Source: Clavaria fumosa
Taxonomy: Eukaryota; Basidiomycota; Agaricomycetes; Agaricales; Clavariaceae
NCBI GenBank assembly: GCA_951802425.1
Contig: OX637804.1
Coordinates: forward strand, 1,922,001 to 1,986,000
Reading direction: 5' to 3'
DNA: 64,000 nt
In this document: in pieces, positions 14,323 to 26,559 of the stretch
How positions within the stretch are numbered: the first letter of the stretch is position 1
Layout of the letters: each line of letters starts with the position of its first letter
Notes under the pieces: model-generated
The model's database searches: none
The model's input: only the letters and a program-made list of their open reading frames with translations
Told to the model about the DNA's origin: nothing
Program-made: the position numbers and the translations under genes

Positions 14323-14452
14323 TCGAGCAGATCTGGTCACGCGTCACACCATGGGCATCACAATGATGTTACTACTGAAGGCACAATCTCAATTTTGGTT
14401 CTTCGAGGCGCCGCGACAAGGTGTCATGTACATGAGGTTTCATCCAAGCAAC

Positions 14453-17400
14453 TTAGCCTCTCCTTCCTCTACCGTTACCGACCTTGCCTATATTCCGCTT
14501 TTTACCCCTCTTGCCCGACTCAAACGGCTCTCCGTCATCCTCATATTCATCGTATTCCATCATATCGTCATCCCGGTCTCTCTTTGTAGGCATATGCACG
14601 CGATCGCGCAGCGAAACTGGGGAAGTGATGGGCTGCTTGTTGTCCATTGACGGCTCATCGCCTACGTCGAGTGAAAGGCGGTCTAACAAAGATCCTCCCG
14701 GTCGCGTGGCATTATGCGAAGATGACGGGCGTGTCTCCCGGTCATACTGGCCTGTCGTCGGACGGCTCGGGTTCGATCCTCGTCGGCGCCAGGAATCTGG
14801 TGGCACAGGTCCATCAGGGCGACCGTGATACGGCTCTCGATCTCGCGAGGAAGGCGGCAGCGGATACCCATCCCCTCTTCGATCACGATCACGTCCGGGC
14901 GATGGCGCATCACGATTGCCAAGCGGATGCGGGTGACCTTCGTCCGGACCACGGGCACGTGGTCCGAGGCTCCGTCCTAGCGGGGGTGGCAGGGGTAGCG
15001 TGTCATTTTGTCCATGCTCGCCACTGTATTCCCATCTTCTCCGATGATCATTGAGTTGCATCGCCGATCGAGCGGGTGGACGACCCTGCCGTGTAGACTC
15101 CGGATCATGAGGTGTGTAATGGCGTTGGGGAGGAGGATCCATGGCCGAGGATATAGATGGTCGGCGTGTAGAGTCGGCTTGCCCCTCATACCGGTCGCCA
15201 AATCTGGGACTAGCGCCGCGAACATCAGTTGGAGGGTGGTGGTGATTGCCAACCGCGTAGCGATCTCTGAAACCTTCTCCTCTACCTTGACTTTGTTTGG
15301 GGTGTGATGTAAATGCGTCGAATGGCGGGGGACGGTCGCGGTCATCAGACCGACTTTGCCGGGTCTCGACGGCCGGAAGTAAATTATCCCAGCCGCTAGA
15401 GTTGGTGGCCGGTTTGGATAGAGGTGGTGACGCAGGGCGGAAACCCGCATCAATGGTAGGACCACCAGTTCGGCTCATGGGTGGTGGAGATGGGTTTCTA
15501 GGCGCGTTTCGGGCCGTCCACACTCGAGCACCTGTGGGATTCCGAGTATTTTCGTGGGCAGACGGATCGATGCGATTCTACATAATCATCCATTGTATGT
15601 TGCGACACCTTTGGGTGCTTAAAAGACTTACCTGCTCATGCCGCGTTGCATAGTGGTTCTGATGCCGGGAGTATTCCATAGGCCCGCTGGGTGGGTAGGG
15701 GTGTGCCGGCGACCGAGAACGGTATTCGAGATCCTGGAAATAACCCTGAATACATTGCGCGTTGCAAGAATGTCGTATCACATACATGCGATCTTGCCCT
15801 TGGTTCAGCGAATGACGGACGACGAGGGGCCCCCGTTGCTGACCTATTATCAACTGGGGACCGGCCGCGAGTGACGGGAGGCTATTATAGAACGAATCAA
15901 CGCCGCCCGAGACCAAAGCGACAAGGGCTCACGTAGCGCTCATACCCGTCGTGCACGCGACTATGCATTCGAACCGATCGATCATCGTAAGGCTCCGCAT
16001 TTGTGGTGATAGAGAAGTTGTGGCGGGACGATGCTGGCGGCCTATCATAGTTTACATCACCTTCAGAATTCTGATTGTGTGCATCCTCTCTTCTGGATCC
16101 AATAGGAGCATTGTTAATTCCTATACTGACGGAGTGTGGTGCGACAGATTGCCCATATGGGCCGGGGGGATGTCGAGTCCTATATGAGCCTTGCCCTTGT
16201 CGCTCCTGGAAGCGCATGAGACCAGGACGTGAGACCAGGACGAGAATAGTCCGCAAAACTCACATATTGATACGGTGCATTCATATACCCTTGACCATAC
16301 CTACCAACTTGAGATTGTGCTACGTTCCGGTCCCGAGATACAGGCGTCCAACGCTGCTGTTCGCTCTCACGAGGTCCACTTTGTTGCCCAGGATGCTGCT
16401 GCCAGTTATTGTCAATCGCGAAAGGCATGCGTGGGGGACTGGCTTTCGGTTTGGAATCCCCTTGCTCATGACCGGACAGCGAACGATGCGGGGGAAGCGG
16501 CGTTGCAGGTGAGACAGCATGAGAGGAAGGTCCAGTGGGAAAGGTATTGACTCTCCGGTATCGAGGCCCCGTCGGTAGACTATCGTTTAAAAGTTCCCGG
16601 TCAGCATACATGCCAGAATTCTTGATGGGAACATCGCGCGCGCCAGATCTAGGAGGGACAGCATCTATGTCAGCGTCCCAATCGCTCCTGTGATGTGCTA
16701 CATCACTCGGCGGACCCTCGACCGTCGGGTGGGGGCGATGCTTAGCGGCAAGGGGCGCGGGTGGACCGGACGGCGGAAAGCGCAAACCATGGACAAAATC
16801 ACGTTCGTACGAGTCCTTGACGGGTGGCTGCTGGGACTGAGACGTAAGGGTCCAGGGGGCGGGCGTTGGTGCAGCTGCATTGCCTGTTGGTTCCGACTCG
16901 TCTTCTCTGCGCCAAGATGGGGCGGGAGGGGCGAAATATGTGGGCGGTTGGTCCTGTACTTGAGATGCTTCCTTAAAATGGGTGCTTTGAGGTGGTAAAG
17001 GCTGTCTTTTGCGGGCGCCTGTACACGAAGAACACGCAAGAGGCCCAAGGCGAGCGTCGGTGTGAAACGCGACGTAGTCGAGGGTGGAGAATACGTACGT
17101 GACTGCTCGACAGACGAGGAAAGCGGCGGCGGACTGGGGATCGGCTCCAGCCTGTCTAGCGAAGCTGTTGGACCCGTGTCTGACACGCGCGGTGACGTTG
17201 TCTGTCGCGGGGTAGGTTGGTCTACGTTGTACTCATCTGTAGGATTTTGCTTGACGTGAGTGTCCTCATCGGTGCGCACAACGTTCAATTCAGGCTCCCA
17301 TGGTCTCTTGTGAGCGTCTGCATCCAAATAGGCATCGCGCTCCATCGTTTGGGACTGTGGCTCGGCTGTTTTCGCCGGTCGATCGAACCGAGTATTTGGT

Positions 17401-18901
17401 CTGCTTCTTGGCAATGGGGGCCTCGCCGTCTCGCCTTGGATCTGCGACGGAACGTGAGATACCATCGATGTCGTCTGGCCTTCGCGAGGATGCGGGGGTG
17501 GAGATCTGTGTCCTACAGCAGAAAGTGAGGGAGCAAAGGTGGGGAGGGGAAAAGAACAGAGGGATCCATGATGAGCGTCCTTGTGTCGATTCGGGAAGAT
17601 GCTGAGGAGATGAGAAGGGAAATGGAGTAACCTGACTCGACTCCCGGGTGGTCTAGGCGGTATGTATGGGTCTTCCAGCTCGGGAGGAGCCGAAGCGTAC
17701 TGGGACGGGAGGTGGGGAGATGGAATGAGGCGGACAACGTACTTGGTGCCGGCAACGCATCATTGCCATTGGAGCGTCTGTCTGCGGGCAGGAGAGAGAC
17801 AGGACTTGGCAACGGAATACCCGAGGGAAGTTTGTGAAGCGATGGCGGTTGTCGGCGCTGGACGCCTTCAGCAGAAGCAATTTCACGGCGCTCGGAGGGG
17901 GTAACAGGTTCTTGAGCGTCCATAAAGGGGACATTTTCCGCAGCGCCAGAGAATGAGGAGCGACGTGGACTTGACCGAAATCGATCTTGACGATATTCCA
18001 GTGCTGATCTAGGTCGCTCTATTTTATCCTCCGGGGAAGGCGGAACTGGTCTATCGTCGCGCCTGGAATATGCGGTGTTGTCGCTGGGTCGATAATGACG
18101 ATCCTTGTAGGACAGAATATCAGCGGAACGTTGAACCCTGGGCTCATATCGACTGGGCCGAGGAGCCACAGAATGCTCTGAATCTGTCATGTCGGTTCCA
18201 GGTTCTCTGTCGATTGGTCGTGCCGTACTGGGGGGAGCTTTCCCTGATTCCATATCCTCTCTGGAAGGGGATGAATCATGAGTGCTGAGAGGGTGAGTCC
18301 ACGTCGAGACATGAGTCACGACGTTGTAGTAGTACACTCCTGTACGGCTTTTAGAATGTCTAGTTTCCCAATTGGGTGGCAAAGGCTCAGTGCCGTCTGC
18401 TGGTTTTCCTGACATCGTGTTACCCCTTTTGTCTCTGTCTACACGCCCTGCGGTCCTGGACATAGCGGTAGCCTCGAAAATTTTTGGGTCAGACGGGTGC
18501 ACGAAAGGAACGCTAGAAACAACGGGTTTCGGTGGCAAAGCATGAGTGATCTTTGGAACGGAACGGGAGCGAGAATGAGATCGACGGCGGGCCGCATGCG
18601 CGTTGGAAAACTGCTTGCGATTGGTGTCGCGCCCAGGAGTCTCGCTGCCGTCGTAGAAGTGATGGGCCACAGGTGATCTTGGGCTCCTAGAGCGTTCCAC
18701 GTCAGCGGTAGGCTGATCTTGTCGGCCAGCGACGTCCGTTTCTTGTTCTGCCTCGTCGGACCCAAGAGATATGGCATCCTCGGCGTCCTCGAAGCGTCCC
18801 GAGAACCTTTTCTTCAAGGGGTGGGGAGAATGTATCGTAAGAGACTCTCCTTGGCGACCTGCCTCATCTAGTCCAATATCCCAGTCGAGGACTTCGTCCA
18901 T
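14453..18901 (-). CDS. Large WW-domain protein, low complexity, multi-exon
   Basis: Several open minus-strand blocks (18901 to about 17750, 17460-16990, 16785-16260, 16230-15900, 15880-15640, 15523-14453), all of the same Arg/Ser/Pro-rich composition and separated by short intron-like gaps, read as one gene. Start ATG 18901 (MDEVLDWDIG). The only clear domain is a WW module at about residues 174-205 (18382-18286), with both signature tryptophans and the YYYN core (LPPNWE...GVYYYN...STWTHPL). WW domains bind proline-rich ligands. Together with SR-like Arg/Ser stretches and a basic C-terminus (GKRGKKRNIGK) this suggests a nuclear RNA-processing or transcription-associated protein, by inference only. 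Exact internal exon borders are not resolved; the first donor near 17750 was ambiguous. Confidence 0.75.
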
Positions 18902-19732
18902 GGCGAGCAAGCGAAGGTCACTGTTGGGAGGTAAGAAAGGCGGCGTTCGCCGCTGACTATATCAGAATTTTGAGACTCCGATTCGGCAAAGTCGGCACAG
19001 CCGAACTCGTTCACCAGTGCAGTGTTTTCCGACTTGGAGGTGAAGACATACATGTACGATTGGATTGGAAAGCAGAGCAGAGCGTAATCAATTATTCAAC
19101 ACAAGTAAAAGTAAAGACGGACAATCATCCGTACAATATACCCCCTAGTGTCTGAACTGCATTTCTCACATATCCTCAAGTGATGCGAGGATGAGGAAGA
19201 GAAGACTAAAGAACGAACGTCCCCACATGGCCAACTAGGTTTCTGGTCGCCATGGTCACCGCAAAATGGGCTGGCGACCGTGAGGACACAGTGACAAAGC
19301 CTCTCTCGAACGGAATCACTTCGACGTTCCCCCGTCGGGACTCAGGTGCTTCCTATGACGCCTGGAGGCGCACGCGTGCGACTCGGATTCAGTCACCCCA
19401 TGTGAGAGGATAGAAGGAGATTGATCCACAAATGACCTAAAGAAGGCGACACCCCTAGCTTCCACTTGCGTGAGAACATGCCTTGGAGGATCGACCCATT
19501 ATCGATGAGCTGTTATTGGCATCGAGGAGAAAATGGTTATGTGAGGCATTACATGGCCAATTTTCCAGACGTAGAAAGCTGGCCAGACAGAAATGACGGC
19601 AAAATGAAACGATGCGAATGTGTTGCCTCGTGTTCTGTCTAGAATTAGGGTATTTGAAGGAACGGCGGAGTTGTTATATGTGAAAGGTTGTGCCGCAAAG
19701 AGAGGTCCTCGAGAAGTTCGTCGCAAGGCATA
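18902..19732. other. Intergenic region upstream of the WW-protein gene
   Basis: No coding frame of note. It should contain the promoter of the minus-strand WW gene and the 3' end of the gene stopping at 19733. I see no repeats or RNA genes. Confidence 0.5.
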
Positions 19733-20765
19733 TCAGTCGTCGAACAGATCAAAACCGCCCCCATACTCGTCGTCCGAATCCTCGAGCCACGCCTCAAGGT
19801 CCCCCCAGGATGCATGGTCCGCGAGACCGTGCCTCAGACAATACCGCTCGACGTCCTCCCGGCCGATCCTGACAAACCAGTACGGGAGCCAGCGTTTGGC
19901 TCGGCGCACCTGGCTGACGATGTTGCGTTTAGTCTCAAGAAATGTCATCATGTCTGACACGTCGTCCTCGGTGGAAGCGATGTCTGACTGCCAGCCGGAT
20001 TGCAGGTTGAGTAGCAATAAGGGCACGAGCGGCATCACTGGGATGCGCCGGATCGTGGTCAGTCGCCGGGCGGGGATCGGCGGGACGTTGAGCGCGTTGG
20101 GGGTGAAGAGGAAGTTGGGGAGGCGGATGAGGACTTGACACGGGCGCCGGGAGGGGAGAGCAAACCATAATTCCTTGGACTCGGAATTTTGTGAGCTCGC
20201 GGGAGCAAGATAGAAGCGATGGCGCTCATCGAGCAGGACGAGCAATTTGAGGATGTACTCCCGAGTCCAAGAGAAGCGATTCGTGAGGATCACGATTTCC
20301 ACAACCTGTGCGCAACAAAGGTCCAGTACATCGCACCAATGAGACGACATGGATCATGACAGATAAGCATATTGAGAAACGAACCCGGAGGGGTCTACGG
20401 CTTCCATACAACCGGCACGCAGCTCGCCCAAACACGCAGCTCGTGAGGCCTAGACGCCGCTTGAGTGCCCTGACCGTTGCAAGGCACACGTGTCGAACCT
20501 CGCCTTGCGTCAGGTCCGCTGGCGCGGTCTTCTCACGAGGCTCGACGTTGGGCTTTGGCTGCAAACGACATGAGATAGTAGCGAGGGCGCTCTTGACCAC
20601 CGTATGAAAGGCCCTTGCTCGTCGCACGCTATTCTGATCATTATCGGAATGGTCGACCGACTGGATTCCGTGGGGCACCGTGGCAATAGGATCCTGATCT
20701 GTGTTAGCGAGGTCTGCGCGACGGGAAAGAGAGATGGCAGCGACGGTGCTCTTGGCGATGGCTTG
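19733..20765 (-). CDS. Nucleotidyltransferase-fold family protein, catalytic Asp apparently lost
   Basis: Two exons, 20385-20765 and 19733-20305, keep phase 0 and give 317 residues. ATG 20765 (MQAIAKSTVA) is the first in-frame ATG. The arrangement (VFG, then AACRLYGSRRPLR, then VVEIVILTN; later a VMPLVPLLLLNLQ hydrophobic helix) recalls a large basidiomycete family with a GS(x)n DxD nucleotidyltransferase core followed by a leucine-rich PLLLLKLQ motif. In that family the strand after GSRRP usually carries DVD; here it reads VVE, so the metal-binding aspartates seem missing. The acidic end (WLEDSDDEYGGGFD) is typical of no domain I know. Family assignment is from remembered motif layout and should be tested by a profile search. 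Confidence 0.6.
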
Positions 20766-21770
20766 CATAGGGCCTCGTTCGCTGTCGTCCACTTCCACGA
20801 CAGAAGGTTGGGATGAGCAAGAGCCGAGCTGGTTAGAAGGGAGAAATGAGCGCTATCAGAGAGAGAGGCGAGTTATTACGGGTAGTTTTTGGCTTGCCTT
20901 CTTTTAGGATAGTGCACGGTTCTGCTATTCCACCCGGAAAGCGTGGGCCGCACCTTCCTCTGCAAGCGTGTGTAGAGACAACTCCAGTTTTGCCTGCATC
21001 ATCAAGTCCCGGCGGCTCGAGGTCAGGAGGGGTCAGGGTCATCCTTCAACAACTCGACAATTGAAGGGAACGTGGTCAATATAGTACGTCGTGTGCTATC
21101 CATCAGCCATTCCCCGTTCTCACCAAATCTCCATCAATCCTTCTCTGTGAATGAAACCCGTTAGGATCTCAAGCCCGCTGTGCGTGGGGCACGCTGCAAG
21201 AGGAGAAACGCCAAAGTCAGCTCAGAATCAGAGTCCCCACGCCTTGTTGTACCCACCGCTGATCTACGACCGTAACACGCCCAAATTTCCTGTCAGGTGG
21301 TTGCAATGATGGAGATAACGGCAAAATCGGACACGGCGGCCGGGCGTAGATTTACGGCCATGCGATGATTTACCTTCTGATGGTCAGCATCAATCAGAGA
21401 GAAGTCAACCAGAGGCCAATTTCGTTGAACTGTGTGTCCACCTGGCGTCTTGCGATATCTGTGGCCTCAATCAAAGCGGGGCAGTTCGCGTCTACAATAC
21501 CCTTCTGGGGACAAACGCTTTCCCTGAATGGGTGAGCGCCCTGCTGGTGGCGTCCCTGCTGCACATGGAGGATAAATTGTCTTGTGCCGCTTCCTTGACA
21601 ACCAATGCAACCAGAACCCAGAATGTTGTATGCGCACATTCGTTACTCAAATTTTACAATGACAGTCTTACAGCAAGCGGGAAGAATTCTGGGAGTGATG
21701 AGAAAAAGAAGAAAGCCCCATGTGCAGCTCCGGCCTTGAAAACTCTAGTCAACCATCGATACATCATCTT
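20766..21770. other. Intergenic region, no gene seen
   Basis: Short frames only. It should hold the promoter of the gene starting at 20765 and the 3' untranslated region of the eIF4E-like gene. No repeat or RNA gene was recognised. Confidence 0.45.
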
Positions 21771-23455
21771 TCATACCCGTCTCGGTCTCCACGAAGGGAC
21801 AGCTCCGCCCGCAGGCAGACTCGCTACCCCAAAGTTGCCGAACGCTCCGCCGTTATTAAACGCGTGGATTGACGGTAGCTGCACGCCTGTTTCATGGTGG
21901 GTTCCCTGCCCCATCACGCCGACTTGGGGCTTGTGGGGCGGACCGCCGTGCGGCATAAAGCCCGAGCGGAACCCGGTAATGGGCACGGCTGAGATTGACA
22001 AGAACTTGTTCGGCATGGGGCGGTCCTCCGTGTTGTTAAACTGCCCATGCATCAATTGTCAGGTCGAATCAAAGACGGGATTGGACTGCAGACACCGACC
22101 TGGAATTCTAGTCCGATATTGTCCGCCTCAGAGACGTCCAGGAGCTTGACGAGCTTCTTGCCGATGGCGTTGAGGCGCTGCACATCTTCTTTGCTCCTGG
22201 TCCAGACCTGGATCCGGTCAACCTTACTCCGCAAACTGACTACGGCGCCGCAGATTTCGTCTCCTTCCTCAAGCTCTTGACCAACAAGCGCCATCGCAAG
22301 GAAGCTCCAGCAGCGGTCCAGCAGCACTGGGTTGTTCTTCATCGTGAGCACCCACTTGCCCCCGCGCGCATTTGCCTCGTCCTCCCACATCGGCTTGATC
22401 CCGGACTTGAAAAGGTGGTAGTTGGAGTTACGTTCTAGTTTCGAGGGCAGCTTGAGCCAGTTGAAGTAGCGGCAGAAGGACTCCACCGTGTCAAAGTCCC
22501 CGATGACGGTCAGTCCGGCTTCGTAGTCGTCTGACTCGGGAGGCGGCGCCGGGTGATGATCTGTCGAGGTTGAGGCGGGCGTGAAGGGCGGCTTGGCTTT
22601 CGTGTCGTGGTAGAGGGTCCTGTTAGAAAGCAAGTTATATGCGTCCCCACAAGGCCAAGAATACATGTTATTTCTAGCGGTTCTGACGTACCACGAGTAT
22701 TGTAAAGGATGCTCTGGTGCTTTCATAACGAGGCCTGGTGACTTTGGGTCCTCAATCATCTCCGCGTCTGGGGGCTTGGCCGTACCATCCACGCTGAGGG
22801 AGCGCGCCTTGGCGAGGCGCGCGGTGATGGCGTCCAGGCTGGGGATGTTCTTGTACCCCTTGATCAGCTTTTCGGCCGGCGCGTGCGGAACGAGGGGCGG
22901 GGGTGCCATGGGTACAGTAGGCTGAGAATGAACGCCCTCTGGACCGCTAGACAGGACGTTGCCCGCCGGCGGGTGCTCCGCGGACGGCGTCGTCGCCACG
23001 GAGGAGGACGTTGAGCGCGACGAGCCCGCGGAGCGTGTTGCGTGGCTCAGGGAAGCGGCAGCAGCGGTGGAGCCTGCGTCGGCAGGAGTGGGCCCCGTGC
23101 GCAGAAGCGACGCTGCAAGACGCGGACGGGGTGCGGACTGTTTAGTGCCAGCAGCACTGCTGACCACTGCGCTGGACGAGATACGCTCTGCGAGTTGGTC
23201 GAGGGAGGGCAGACGCGGCCCGCTGCCGCCACCGCTGCTGCTATGGCTGCTATGGCTGTTATGGCTACGATGGCTATTGCTGCTGCCGTTGCTATTGCTA
23301 CTCGTAGGGGTTGTGCTGGCAGTGGTAGTTGTGGTAGGGGCAGTAGAATTGGAAGAAGGGGGCTCGACGGGGCTCGCAGGAGCTGTGGTTGCTGTCTCCG
23401 TTGTGGCCGTCTTACCCGTCGACGGGGCGAGGGGTTGAGGGGTTGGCGAGCTCAT
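21771..23455 (-). CDS. Class II eIF4E-like mRNA cap-binding protein
   Basis: Exons 22692-23455, 22100-22619 and 21771-22040 join in phase to 517 residues. The first about 200 residues are Ser/Thr/Ala/Pro-rich and contain two PSLD-centred short motifs. The eIF4E fold starts at EHPLQYSW and runs WTLYHDTKAK...IGDFDTVESF...SGIKPMWEDEANARGGKW...GDEICGAVVSLR. The second cap-stacking tryptophan (MWED) is present. The position of the first has Tyr (DYEAGLTVIG), as in eIF4E2/4EHP-type proteins rather than canonical eIF4E. The tail PMPNKFLSISAVP matches that class. It probably modulates translation of specific mRNAs rather than general initiation. The long disordered N-terminus is unusual for size but common in fungal paralogues. 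Confidence 0.87.
22620..22691 (-). other. 72-base intron without stop codons inside the cap-binding domain
   Basis: The donor GTACGT (22691-22686) and acceptor CAG are clear. Removal restores the eIF4E motif W-T-L-Y. The intron is 24 codons long and has no in-frame stop, so retention would insert 24 residues into the first strand of the cap-binding fold. Confidence 0.8.
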
Positions 23456-24849
23456 CGTGAGTCAGGCAATGAGGGAGAGTGTAAGCCTGTGCAACGGCGG
23501 TGATGCTGATGGCGCTGTGGCTGGCAACAGCGTCACCGCACCGCTTTACTGCGACTGCCACACACTCTGCGAGACGCGTGCGCAAAACTCATTCCACGAC
23601 GGGACGGAGGGCAATGCGGAATTTCTCGTAGAACGTCCACCTTCCATTTCCTCATCGTCGTCCATGCTCTGCTCGTTGTGACAGTGGTTGGACCATAACT
23701 TCGGCCGGGCCTTCCAGCGACGATCCACTCGACTTCTAGCGCGCTCTGTGGCACGGGACTAACCGTCGACAGCCACAATCGATGCTTAGGCATTCAAGCT
23801 ATATTCAAGCCTCAAATATGCTGCGTCCACGGATCGCTACCCCCCCCTATTTGGATTCAGCGGTCTCCAATTCTCCTGGGAATAAACAATACATCGACTG
23901 ACGCCTCGATATTAGTGTCTAACGTTCGCTGTCATCTGCTTTAGAGCGTTCAACACCCACGTCGTGAACCCGGTCAGCTTTTGGAGGTGTCTTGGACGCA
24001 TTTTTCCTGAAAACGCGCGTCATTGACAGGGTTATGTACCGCTCTATACAGCGCACAATCGAATTCGCCATTATAGTTGAGCTGTGAGATGACCCCAGGT
24101 GCAAAACCTAGTCTGTCCGTCTGTAGTGGATTGCAGACCCATTTCTTCCCCGCATCTGGAGCTAAGAAATATTCAGAACGTTCTGCTGTGCCCACAGTTG
24201 TCAAACGAAGGAACGGAATTATTTTTCCCGACAGTTAGCAATTGGCCGGTACGAGTGTAGTGTGGAAAGACAGAGTCCAAGCGGTGACTTGCTACGCGGT
24301 ATTCTCACACTCTCAGACTTGGCCAACGAATTTGAGGTCATTGTTGTCACAATGTGCGACTAGCAATAAGATGGACGCTCTATCTTCTGGCTTTTGCGTT
24401 GTCCTAGTCCTTGTTGGGTAGACTTGCTTGGACCTGAACGGCTCTTGGTTGGTGGTTTTGAAGCCATTTGATCGATCGCGTCTATGATTACCCGTTTTAG
24501 CAATCCCTCAGCTCGGTTCTTGCTCTTCCTCTTCTTGAAGCCTGAAGCTCCTCCTCCTCCTGAAGAAGGCTTTAGATGTGGTGGGCTCGCCGCCCGTGAG
24601 CACAGCCAAACTGTGGAAACCTGTACTGTATTGCTCGGGGAAGCTCAATTCACAAGGGAATTGAATTGAATGGGCACTGTCCCTTTTCTGGTTAGTCTGT
24701 TTCGTGTCCTTATCACACCATTCCGAACGCGTGTTTCACCTTGGCCGCCCAGTCGTTGGTATTGCTACAAGTACATTGCCCTACCAGTTCCTCTCTTCTC
24801 CATTGCCTTGTCCTCGTCGGCGACCATCTCTCGCATTTCCAGGCGATCC
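23456..24849. other. Divergent promoter region
   Basis: Lies between the minus-strand eIF4E-like gene and the plus-strand gene starting at 24850. An upstream ATG at 24670 is in frame with the downstream gene and would add 60 hydrophobic/basic residues. No repeat was recognised. Confidence 0.45.
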
Positions 24850-26175
24850 ATGTTCTCTCCACCGCAATACCACTCACTCTCGTCGCCTAACGGCTTGTCA
24901 CTCTACAACCATGCCTTGATCCCATATCTTCCCAAACGACCCTTCATCCTCACGACCCCGCCAAGACCCGTCTCCCCGACGCCCTCCCTGTCCACAGGCA
25001 GTAGCACCTCCCGTGCCTCCCGCTCCATTCCTCCCTCGCCCGTCTCAGACGCCAATCCCCCGCGATGCGCCCCCTCTTCACACAGACCCCCCACGCCCGT
25101 CCACCCCGTACTCCACATCGATACTCCGCCCAACAGCGCCTATAGCTTGGACCGCGAGCCGCACTCCCCGAGCGGAGGCGATGGCACGCGGAAGCCTCCG
25201 GACGCACCACTGTCTGCCGTCCCGTCGTACACGTCCACGTCTCTGGATACGGACGGAAACGGGGAGACGGACATGGATATCATGTTTGAGTTTTGCCATC
25301 AGGTATTCGACGTGCTCGAGGACCAGGGCATGCCCTTGCCTTCCCCCCCCGCACGCCCCGAGTCGCGCCTCCTTGCACCTGCTGGTGCGACGCTGCAACG
25401 GCGACGCGGCGTGCGCGGTAAGCAAACTCCGACTTCAGCTCAGTTGCGTCCCCGGCACCGTCGCTTCGCTTCGAGTTCTTCGTGCCTCGACCACTTGGGC
25501 CAGGATCAGGACGGGTGTGATTGGGAGAAAGAAGATTATATACGTAGCAGGCGCAACTCGGTTGCCTCCTTTCCCTATTCTTCGCTGTCTACCGCCCAGA
25601 CCGTGGCGGTTGAACAGGAGCCGCAGCGGGGATCGGGCGACGGCGACGAGATGGTGTCCGTGTACATCAATGCAGACGCTCTCCCCTTCGTGCCAACACC
25701 AGTCTCTCAGACCCCGCTCGATCTCCAGGTATCGATGGTACAAGCATCCTTCGACGTCGATTCAATGACCACGCCGACGGCCGTCGCCGCACCTGCATCC
25801 TCCGCTTCCCCGACCGAGTCCTCGTCTTCCCTTTCGACGCCACCAACAACGCCGCCCGCGCTGTCGACCACGTCATTAGTGCCGCGGCTCACGCGGACAG
25901 CGCCTGCGTCGTCGTTGCTACTGTCGACCTCGCCGCTCTCGCCGCAAACGCTCTCGCCTACCTCGCCGCTCTCGCCATATACACCCTTGCCGGCCTCTCC
26001 ACGGCTGACGTCGCGCTGGTCGATGTCCACAGTCGGCCCCGCGGACCAGGACGAAATTCTCGGTGCTTCGCAGGGCGCCGAGTGGCGGAACGCGTACAAG
26101 CTTTTCTCTGGTTCGGGATTCCTGCGGCTTGTCGGTGCAAAGGGAAGGGCAAGGAGTGATGGTACCTCAACATGA
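24850..26175 (+). CDS. Ser/Pro/Thr-rich protein of unknown function
   Basis: Single open frame of about 440 residues from ATG 24850 (MFSPPQYHSL); an in-frame ATG at 24670 is possible but the added part looks like translated leader. Composition is strongly Ser/Pro/Thr with many SPxSP and TPP clusters, typical of disordered, phosphorylated fungal proteins. A more ordered patch lies around DTDGNGETDMDIMFEFCHQ (about 25240-25300), acidic and helical. Another ordered patch, AEWRNAYKLFSGSGFLRLVG, is near the C-terminus. I recognise no domain. High GC and long openness on one frame support real coding. Small introns cannot be excluded (for example at GTAAGC, 25419). Confidence 0.6.
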   Translation: MFSPPQYHSLSSPNGLSLYNHALIPYLPKRPFILTTPPRPVSPTPSLSTGSSTSRASRSIPPSPVSDANPPRCAPSSHRPPTPVHPVLHIDTPPNSAYSLDREPHSPSGGDGTRKPPDAPLSAVPSYTSTSLDTDGNGETDMDIMFEFCHQVFDVLEDQGMPLPSPPARPESRLLAPAGATLQRRRGVRGKQTPTSAQLRPRHRRFASSSSCLDHLGQDQDGCDWEKEDYIRSRRNSVASFPYSSLSTAQTVAVEQEPQRGSGDGDEMVSVYINADALPFVPTPVSQTPLDLQVSMVQASFDVDSMTTPTAVAAPASSASPTESSSSLSTPPTTPPALSTTSLVPRLTRTAPASSLLLSTSPLSPQTLSPTSPLSPYTPLPASPRLTSRWSMSTVGPADQDEILGASQGAEWRNAYKLFSGSGFLRLVGAKGRARSDGTST

Positions 26176-26559
26176 GTTTTTCAGAAAGGAAAAACGTTCA
26201 GTTTACAGCTTGATGTCTTTTCTTTTTCTAGGTTGCTATTTTGTTTACTGAGGATTAAAGTTTTCCGATTACCACATAATGTACCAGTATTTCATCCAAA
26301 TGCTACACGTTGTAAGCATGCTTGGTGTGAACCAAACTGTCAATTTGTAGAAGATCTCGGAAGGTGTTCACACCGTCACAATATTACCGTACACGAATTT
26401 GCACACGCACAAATCGTCAACTGGGTACATTTACACGATTCGCCAGAACACCGGGCATCCTCAGCCAATCTTGGTATCTGCCAAATGGAAGGCATATCGG
26501 TGCTCACCCCCGAATACAGAAAAGACGTGCTCGACGTACTGCAGTATATTCAGCATCAG
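26176..26559. other. Spacer between convergent genes
   Basis: AT-richer than its neighbours, with no coding frame of its own. It must supply both 3' ends. Confidence 0.5.
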
